Source: Lachnospiraceae bacterium
GTDB taxonomy: Bacteria > Bacillota > Clostridia > Lachnospirales > Lachnospiraceae
NCBI GenBank assembly: GCA_017473665.1
Contig: JAFUKK010000166.1
Span: 1 to 9,087 of the forward strand
Length of the DNA stretch: 9,087 nt
Direction: 5' to 3'
Shown here: positions 1 through 4,578 of the stretch, one piece after another
Numbering within the stretch: position 1 is the first letter of the stretch
Layout of the letters: each line of letters opens with the position of its first letter
The notes under the pieces: model-generated
What the model was told of the DNA's origin: nothing
The model's input: the letters and a program-made list of their open reading frames with translations, nothing else
Database searches by the model: none
Position numbers and translations under genes: made by a program

Positions 1-1
1 A

Positions 2-487
2 TTGGTTATGGGACAGAGTATCGGATTTGGTGTACATTTTGTTTTCCAGGAGACCAGAGGTGCCATGGAGACAGTGGAACAGGTGGACAATAATACTGTT
101 TTAAAGGGCATCCGTATGAATGGGGAGCGAGCGGTGTGGCTGGAAGAAATTTCCGAGTATGTGCGGGCCCAGGGCTTGCAGGGACAGGAGGTTATTCTAT
201 TCGGGCAGATACCGTCCATGTCCTTTTATTTGCAGATGCCCTCCAGCTTTAATCCCTGGAGTGATTTGCGTTCTTACACCTATGAGTCTATGAAGGCAGC
301 CATGGAGCAGGTGATTGTAGAGGTAAATGACGGCAAACGTGCTCCGGTGGTAATGGTGGATCGGACTTATCTGGAGGCAGAGGGAAAGAGTATGGCGGAT
401 AAGTGGCAGTTAATCGTGGATTATATGGAAATATTTGACTATCAAATGAGTTTCTATAACGAAAAGTTTGTAATATATGAGCGATAA
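2..487 (+). CDS. C-terminal fragment of an unrecognised protein (5' end outside window)
   Basis: The frame is open from the first base to TAA at 485-487, giving about 161 residues. The gene is cut by the window edge. The first in-window start-like codons (TTG at 2, ATG at 8) have no ribosome binding site in view, so I treat the fragment as 5'-truncated. The visible part is a soluble mixed alpha/beta domain with no transmembrane segment and no motif I can assign. It ends in FYNEKFVIYER, an ending style I associate with the soluble C-terminal domain of large multi-membrane-span glycosyltransferase-like proteins, but this is only an impression. It lies 85 bases upstream of asnA on the same strand with no clear terminator between, so read-through into asnA is possible. 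It is surely coding (long frame, normal composition), but its function is unknown. Confidence 0.7.
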   Translation: MVMGQSIGFGVHFVFQETRGAMETVEQVDNNTVLKGIRMNGERAVWLEEISEYVRAQGLQGQEVILFGQIPSMSFYLQMPSSFNPWSDLRSYTYESMKAAMEQVIVEVNDGKRAPVVMVDRTYLEAEGKSMADKWQLIVDYMEIFDYQMSFYNEKFVIYER

Positions 488-504
488 TAAATCATAAAAA
501 ACAG

Positions 505-533
505 TTGCAAAATCTCCGAAAAAGGAGTTAAAT
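505..533 (+). promoter_or_regulatory. Possible sigma-A-type promoter of asnA
   Basis: A TTGCAA at 505-510 resembles a -35 element. A TTAAAT at 528-533 lies 17 bases downstream and resembles a -10. Each matches its consensus at 4 of 6 positions. Transcription would start near 540, leaving a leader of about 33 bases before the asnA ATG. A small inverted repeat (CTCC at 514-517, GGAG at 524-527) lies within the spacer. No T-box or riboswitch fits in this short leader. Confidence 0.35.
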
Positions 534-572
534 GATAGAGTGAATCTTGCAAGATATAAGGAGGGCAAATTT

Positions 573-1580
573 ATGGCCAAACTTAATATACCGAAAGGTT
601 ATAAATCGGAATTGAATCTTTATCAGACTCAGGTAGCAATTAAGACGATAAAGGATGTCTTCCAGGACCTGTTGGCAGAGAGACTGCATTTGTTGCGTGT
701 TTCAGCTCCCCTGTTTGTGGATCCTGCTTCCGGTCTGAATGATAATTTAAATGGTATTGAGAGACCCGTGCGTTTTGACATTAAGCAGTCCGGTAAGGAA
801 GCTGAGATTGTACAGTCTCTGGCAAAGTGGAAGCGTTTTGCGTTGCAGAAATACGGTTTTGAACCCGGTGATGGTCTGTATACTGACATGAGCGCCATCC
901 GCCGCGATGAGGTAGTGGACAATATTCACTCCATATATGTGGACCAGTGGGATTGGGAAAAGATTATTACCAAGGAAGAGCGTACCCTGGATACTTTAAA
1001 GTCCACCGTAAGGGATGTATACAAGGTATTGCGCAAAACTGAGAAATACATGGCCATTCATTTTGATTATATTGAAGAGATTTTGCCCCATGATATATTT
1101 TTTGTAACTACCAGAGAATTGGAGGAGATGTTCCCTAATTACACTCCCAAGGAGCGTGAGTATTACATATCTAAGGCAAAGGGCGCCGTATGTATCATGC
1201 AGATTGGCGACAAGCTGGAATCCGGTGAGCCCCATGATGGTCGTGCTCCTGATTATGACGACTGGAGCATGAATGCAGATATCGTGGTATATTATCCTGT
1301 TTTGGATATTGCTCTGGAATTATCCAGTATGGGTGTCCGTGTGGATAGAGACGCCTTACTGTCCCAGCTGGAAAAGGCCGGTTGCAATGACCGCAAGGAG
1401 TTGCCTTTCCATCAGGCAGTCATTAATGACGAAGTACCCTACACCATCGGTGGTGGTATCGGCCAGTCCCGTATCTGTATGTTTTTCCTCAGAAAGGCGC
1501 ACATCGGCGAGGTACAGTGTTCCCTGTGGCCCGATGAGCTTCTTCAGGAAGCTGCAGAAAAGGGCATTGAGCTCTTATAA
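573..1580 (+). CDS. asnA: Aspartate--ammonia ligase (asparagine synthetase A)
   Basis: AsnA makes asparagine from aspartate, ammonia and ATP (giving AMP and pyrophosphate) in the cytoplasm, using a fold related to class II aminoacyl-tRNA synthetases. The product has 335 residues, close to the roughly 330 usual for the family, and appears complete. Family-typical segments are the N-terminal IPKGYKSELNLYQTQ, SAPLFVDPASGLNDNLNG at about 44-61, ERPVRFD at 63-69, TDMSAIRRDE at 104-113, IHSIYVDQWDWEK at 118-130, and the class II motif-3-like GGGIGQSR at 293-300. I chose the ATG at 573 because AGGAGG at 559-564 sits just upstream and the protein then starts like known AsnA. A GTG at 540 would add 11 residues without support. 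The gene is probably transcribed alone or with the preceding gene, and it ends at a strong terminator at 1593-1622. Confidence 0.97.
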   Translation: MAKLNIPKGYKSELNLYQTQVAIKTIKDVFQDLLAERLHLLRVSAPLFVDPASGLNDNLNGIERPVRFDIKQSGKEAEIVQSLAKWKRFALQKYGFEPGDGLYTDMSAIRRDEVVDNIHSIYVDQWDWEKIITKEERTLDTLKSTVRDVYKVLRKTEKYMAIHFDYIEEILPHDIFFVTTRELEEMFPNYTPKEREYYISKAKGAVCIMQIGDKLESGEPHDGRAPDYDDWSMNADIVVYYPVLDIALELSSMGVRVDRDALLSQLEKAGCNDRKELPFHQAVINDEVPYTIGGGIGQSRICMFFLRKAHIGEVQCSLWPDELLQEAAEKGIELL

Positions 1581-1592
1581 TTCCATTTATTC

Positions 1593-1622
1593 AAAAGCCT
1601 GCACATGTGTGCAGGCTTTTTT
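1593..1622 (+). terminator. Rho-independent terminator after asnA, probably bidirectional
   Basis: A perfect 13-base-pair inverted repeat (AAAAGCCTGCACA at 1593-1605, TGTGCAGGCTTTT at 1608-1620) starts 12 bases after the asnA stop and runs into a T tract ending at 1622. Because the left arm begins with AAAA, the same hairpin also has a U tract on the minus strand. It could therefore stop transcripts coming leftward out of the inverted-repeat unit at 1661-1888. Confidence 0.9.
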
Positions 1623-1660
1623 GTCGTTTCCGCCTTTCACTGCTCCATAATCCTAATATC

Positions 1661-1888
1661 GGATACCTACGGGACGGGGCTGCACCCCACCTCCCGGAAT
1701 CTAGGATTCCCTTTGGTTGGATTTTCAAAAATGAGCCTTTCGGTAAGAGACGGTGTTCTTTTACCGAATGAACATTGCACACCTGCTGTAGGTCCTGCAA
1801 AGACAGATGGTACACTTGGCACAAAATAACTAGCACCCGATACTCCCACGGGCATACGTTTCGTGCCATCAGTTGTCTAAGCAAACGC
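1661..1888 (-). other. Left repeat unit, candidate structured non-coding element
   Basis: This is one of the two homologous units, read here on the minus strand so that it is parallel to the right unit. It contains a strong local hairpin: CGGTAAGAGA at 1741-1750 pairs with TCTTTTACCG at 1757-1766 (one G-T pair) around a six-base loop CGGTGT. A second perfect hairpin pairs GGAATC (1696-1701) with GATTCC (1705-1710). Blocks shared with the right unit include CCGAAAGG (complement at 1736-1743) and the GGGAGGTGGG run (complement near 1685-1694). No promoter is assigned. A leftward transcript would meet the terminator at 1593-1622. Function unknown. Confidence 0.5.
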
Positions 1889-1898
1889 GGTGGAGAAT

Positions 1899-1980
1899 AG
1901 CACAAGGGACAGGTACGCATCAAAGGGGACATCCATGTCCCCCTTGTGCTCATTCGACATCCATGTCGAATGCCCTTGTT
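1899..1980. repeat. Apex of the inverted repeat: two tandem palindromes with the same core
   Basis: Two perfect palindromic stems lie here: GGGGACAT / ATGTCCCC at 1925-1942 and CATTCGACAT / ATGTCGAATG at 1951-1972, each with CC at the centre. Both contain the 12-mer GACATCCATGTC, and their centres are 28 bases apart. AGCACAAGGG at 1899-1908 is exactly complementary to CCCTTGTGCT at 1941-1950, and its ACAAGGG part is also complementary to CCCTTGT at 1973-1979. Two mutually exclusive pairings are therefore possible. Confidence 0.8.
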
Positions 1981-1987
1981 ACTTATG

Positions 1988-2225
1988 CGTTTGCTAAGAC
2001 AACGGTATGGACACTCCACTTGTTATGCCCATTGGGAGTATAGGATGCTAGTTATTTTGTTCAGTAAGTACAAGACTGTCTTTGCAGGACATATAGCAGG
2101 CGTAGGCAATGTCCATCGTTTAAAAGACACCGTCAATAAACACTACCGAAAGGTCATTTTTCTGAAAATCCCCAAAGGGAATTCCTATCCGGGAGGTGGG
2201 ATGCCGTCGTGTCCCGTAGGTATCC
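1988..2225 (+). other. Right repeat unit, candidate structured non-coding element
   Basis: This is the plus-strand homologue of the left unit. Local pairings seen are GGACAT (2087-2092) with ATGTCC (2109-2114), and GTTTA (2118-2122) with TAAAC (2137-2141). The second encloses ACACCG (2127-2132), the same hexamer that forms the hairpin loop in the left unit. CCGAAAGG at 2146-2153 could form a small GAAA-capped stem. The unit ends about 44 bases before the -35 of the SOS-type promoter. No coding potential is supported. Its role is unknown. Confidence 0.5.
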
Positions 2226-2268
2226 GGCAGGCGCCTAAAGGGAGTAGGAGAAAAGATGGAAAAAGCGG

Positions 2269-2297
2269 TTGCAATAGGCGAACATATGTGCTAGTAT
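2269..2297 (+). promoter_or_regulatory. Promoter of the putative SOS operon
   Basis: The -35 TTGCAA (2269-2274) is followed after 17 bases by the -10 TAGTAT (2292-2297). A TGC directly before the -10 makes it an extended -10 element. Transcription should start near 2304, giving a leader of about 44 bases before the ATG at 2348. Both LexA-like boxes overlap this promoter region, as expected for a repressed SOS promoter. Confidence 0.6.
2279..2292. promoter_or_regulatory. LexA (SOS) box 1, near-consensus
   Basis: CGAACATATGTGCT matches the Gram-positive LexA operator core GAAC-N4-GTTC except for one base in the second half-site (GTGC for GTTC). The left half CGAAC and the ATAT centre follow the Bacillus-type consensus. 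It lies between the -35 and -10 elements, where bound LexA would block RNA polymerase. Its centre is 23 bases from that of box 2, about two helical turns. Confidence 0.6.
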
Positions 2298-2301
2298 TAA
2301 G

Positions 2302-2315
2302 AGAACAAATGTTCT
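2302..2315. promoter_or_regulatory. LexA (SOS) box 2, perfect GAAC-N4-GTTC
   Basis: AGAACAAATGTTCT has perfect GAAC and GTTC half-sites, with complementary A and T flanks on the outside. It covers the predicted transcription start (about 2304). Together with box 1 it makes a strong case, by sequence only, for LexA/RecA-controlled expression of the downstream genes. Confidence 0.7.
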
Positions 2316-2347
2316 GCTGTAAGGCGTGATAAGAGGGGGGAGAGGCC

Positions 2348-3700
2348 ATGGAGTATCTGGATAGGGTACAGGGAATGAGCATCATGGAAAAATTAGGGAT
2401 ATTGACGGATGCGGCCAAATATGATGTGGCCTGCACTTCCAGTGGAGTGGAACGTAAAGGAGATGGCAGGTCCATGGGAAATTGCGTTCAAGCAGGTATT
2501 TGTCACAGTTTTGCTGCGGATGGACGGTGTATTTCCCTGTTGAAGATATTGTTGACCAATGAATGTATTTATGACTGCAAGTACTGCCAAAATAGGTGTA
2601 GTAATGATGTGCCACGGGCTACCTTTACTCCGGAGGAGGTCTGTACACTGACTTTAGAATTTTATCGGAGAAACTACATAGAAGGGTTATTTCTCAGTTC
2701 AGGGGTACTGCAAAGTCCCGGATTCACTATGGAGCTGATATATCGGACCATTTGGTTGCTAAGGAACAAATATCATTTTAACGGATATATTCATGTGAAA
2801 GGGATTCCCGGTGCGGATGGAGAATTGATTCGTCGGGTGGGGTTTCTGGTGGACAGAATGAGTATTAATTTGGAACTCCCTACGGCAGAAGGACTGCGGG
2901 AACTGGCTCCTAATAAACATCGTAAGACCATTCTGGGCCCTATGCGTCAGATTCAGAACGGTATACAATCCAATGAAGAAGAACTGGTGGTGTATCGGCA
3001 TGCACCAAGGTTTGTCAGTGGAGGGCAGTCTACCCAGATGATTATTGGGGCTACACCGGAGAACGATTATCAGATTATGCAGGTGGCCCAGGGACTATAC
3101 CGGAAGTTTGATTTAAAGAGGGTATTTTATTCGGCCTTTGTAAATGTAAATGAGGATAAGAGTCTGCCCATGCTTCCCGGCGGGCCACCGCTTTTGCGGG
3201 AGCATAGATTATATCAGGCTGATTGGCTGCTGCGATTCTATGGATTCCGGGCGGAGGAGCTGCTGGATGAGAGACGGCCCTTTTTTAATGTGCTGTTAGA
3301 CCCCAAAGAGGATTGGGCAGTACGTCATTTGGAGCAGTTCCCGGTGGAGATTAATAGGGCATCTTATCAGATGCTGCTACGGGTACCGGGGATTGGCGTA
3401 AAGAGCGCACAGCGGATTATGGCGGCCCGGAGAAGTACTAATTTACGCTTTGAGGATTTGAAAAAGATTGGTGTAGTCCTAAAGCGGGCTGTGTATTTTA
3501 TTACCTGTAATGGTAGGATGATGTATCCCACCAGGCTGGAGGAAGATTATATTGTGCGTAATCTTACCAGTGAAAAGGATAGGATACGGTTTGGTAGTGA
3601 TGGCATGAGTTATCGGCAGATGTCTCTGTTTGATGATGGGGCTTTCAGTAAGCCCATAGAGCCTGTAGAACGCTTACAGATTGCTGTGGGCCAGTTGTAG
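2348..3700 (+). CDS. Putative DNA modification/repair radical SAM protein with C-terminal helix-hairpin-helix
   Basis: This 450-residue protein has a radical SAM core with the iron-sulfur motif CIYDCKYC (Cys73, Cys77, Cys80), which would bind a 4Fe-4S cluster and split S-adenosylmethionine into a radical. The surrounding segments GICHSFAADGRC (50-61), FYRRNYIEGLFLSSGV, GYIHVKGIPGA and INLELPTAEGLRELAP are typical of the family known as rSAM_link_UDG (TIGR03916), whose substrate is not established. Further cysteines (29, 46, 52, 61, 84) flank the motif. Residues about 340-365 form a helix-hairpin-helix (LLRVPGIGVKSAQRI), a non-specific DNA-binding fold that supports action on DNA. The start is the ATG at 2348, with the purine-rich GAGGGGGGAGAGG at 2333-2345 as ribosome binding site. 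It is the first gene of the SOS-type operon. The family is clear; the reaction is unknown. Confidence 0.92.
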   Translation: MEYLDRVQGMSIMEKLGILTDAAKYDVACTSSGVERKGDGRSMGNCVQAGICHSFAADGRCISLLKILLTNECIYDCKYCQNRCSNDVPRATFTPEEVCTLTLEFYRRNYIEGLFLSSGVLQSPGFTMELIYRTIWLLRNKYHFNGYIHVKGIPGADGELIRRVGFLVDRMSINLELPTAEGLRELAPNKHRKTILGPMRQIQNGIQSNEEELVVYRHAPRFVSGGQSTQMIIGATPENDYQIMQVAQGLYRKFDLKRVFYSAFVNVNEDKSLPMLPGGPPLLREHRLYQADWLLRFYGFRAEELLDERRPFFNVLLDPKEDWAVRHLEQFPVEINRASYQMLLRVPGIGVKSAQRIMAARRSTNLRFEDLKKIGVVLKRAVYFITCNGRMMYPTRLEEDYIVRNLTSEKDRIRFGSDGMSYRQMSLFDDGAFSKPIEPVERLQIAVGQL

Positions 3701-3766
3701 CCTTATACAGCCTGCATGAATGGAACATGTTTTTTCAGCAGAGAGTGATAAGGTATAGGAGGTATC

Positions 3767-4531
3767 ATGCTACAGGTATATCAATGTGAAGACTCCATAG
3801 AGGGGATTTTTACGGCTATATATAGGATTTATGAGGATCGGAATCAGCATAGGGAGTGTTGTGTAAGAATTGATGGGGAATTATTTTTATTGGCAGAGTA
3901 TCATCAGGTAGAAACAGACCCGGAGCTGGCCATGAAGGTAATAAGGACACTGTATCAGCGTTTCGGTGAGGAGGATTATCTGACCATTTGTTATGCGCTG
4001 GTTTCAGAGGACGGAGATAAAGCGAATGCAGTGTATCATGCGGTGGTTTATGGTCTGGAGCGTAAGGCTGGGAGAGGGCATTTGTTTGATAATCTGGCTG
4101 ACACATACTTACACAAGGTATTTTCGCTGGCTCGTGGAGCCAGAAATGAGAGTTGCCATTTAAAGGGATTTCTGCGTTTTGAAGAGACACGGCAGGGCTT
4201 TCTGTATGCTACCATCGGCCCAAAGAATAATGTTATTACTTTTCTGATGCCACATTTTGCGGATCGCTTTCCTATGGAGGATTTTATAGTCCATGACCGG
4301 GTGCGGGGGATTTACGGAGTACATCCTGCAGGAGGACAGTGGTATTTGGCGAGTGGTCAGCAACCGGAGGAGGGGACATTTTTACCTTCGGCTGCAGAGG
4401 AACAGTATCAGCAGCTTTTTCGTCATTTTTGCAGCAGTATTGCTATTAAAGACCGTAAGAACCTGCATTTACAACGGAATCTGTTACCATTACGATTTCG
4501 GAATGATATGGTGGAATTTGACTCCCGCTGA
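3767..4531 (+). CDS. DUF4130-type probable DNA metabolism protein (partner of the radical SAM protein)
   Basis: This 254-residue protein resembles the family named as a probable DNA metabolism protein linked to the radical SAM gene (TIGR03915, DUF4130). Typical segments are HLKGFLRFEE at 131-140, YATIGPKNNVITFLMPHFADRF at 147-168, FIVHDRVRGIYGVH at 173-186 and the C-terminal RKNLHLQRNLLPLRFR. In many bacteria the domain is fused to a C-terminal uracil-DNA glycosylase. Here the protein ends straight after the DUF4130-like part, so no glycosylase is attached. No signal peptide or membrane helix is seen, so it is cytoplasmic. The start is set by AGGAGG at 3757-3762, four bases before the ATG. 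It follows the radical SAM gene by 66 bases, with no terminator between. The biochemical role is not established. Confidence 0.88.
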   Translation: MLQVYQCEDSIEGIFTAIYRIYEDRNQHRECCVRIDGELFLLAEYHQVETDPELAMKVIRTLYQRFGEEDYLTICYALVSEDGDKANAVYHAVVYGLERKAGRGHLFDNLADTYLHKVFSLARGARNESCHLKGFLRFEETRQGFLYATIGPKNNVITFLMPHFADRFPMEDFIVHDRVRGIYGVHPAGGQWYLASGQQPEEGTFLPSAAEEQYQQLFRHFCSSIAIKDRKNLHLQRNLLPLRFRNDMVEFDSR

Positions 4532-4578
4532 GGGATGGGGTATTATCAGTACAAGAGATTCCAGTAAAGGGTAGTATT

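Larger units (their letters stand above)
1661..2225. repeat. Giant imperfect inverted repeat (two head-to-head units of about 230 bases)
   Basis: The reverse complement of 1988-2225 aligns along its length with 1661-1888, by eye at roughly three quarters identity with several small indels. Exact blocks include GGATACCTACGGGAC (1661-1675 against 2211-2225), GTCCTGCAAAGACAG (1792-1806 against 2076-2090) and ACAAAATAACTAGCA (1821-1835 against 2046-2060). The inner ends share AGCAAACGC. Weak similarity may continue outward to about 1636 and 2255. About 100 bases separate the arms. A transcript through the region, or an extruded strand, could fold into one very long hairpin; alternatively these are two diverged copies of one element. 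Length differences between the arms include a 2-base indel near 1780/2095, which breaks any shared reading frame, so I read the units as non-coding. No transposase gene, flanking duplication or known RNA family was recognised. Confidence 0.9.

Noticed and set aside
540..572. GTG start at 540 for asnA
   Set aside because: It has no ribosome binding site and would add 11 residues absent from typical AsnA; AGGAGG fits the ATG at 573.
488..572. T-box or amino-acid riboswitch before asnA
   Set aside because: Only about 85 bases are available, with one 4-bp hairpin. No T-box sequence or antiterminator is visible.
1591..2019. 142-codon open frame on the minus strand through the left repeat unit
   Set aside because: It crosses the apex and lies within the inverted repeat. 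The matching frame in the other unit is broken by a non-triplet indel, composition is unlike the real genes, and no ribosome binding site is seen.
1661..2225. Complete transposon or MITE with target-site duplication
   Set aside because: No direct repeat flanks the ends at 1661/2225 and no transposase is present. The ends are also fuzzy, so I call it only an inverted repeat.
1946..2329. 127-codon open frame on the plus strand through the right repeat unit
   Set aside because: It shows short similarity to the translated left unit only because the DNA is repeated. The frame shifts between units, and it runs across the promoter and LexA boxes of the next gene.
3722..3733. GGAACATGTTTT as a third LexA box before the DUF4130 gene
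   Set aside because: Only an 8-base AACATGTT palindrome is present. The spacing does not fit GAAC-N4-GTTC and no promoter surrounds it.
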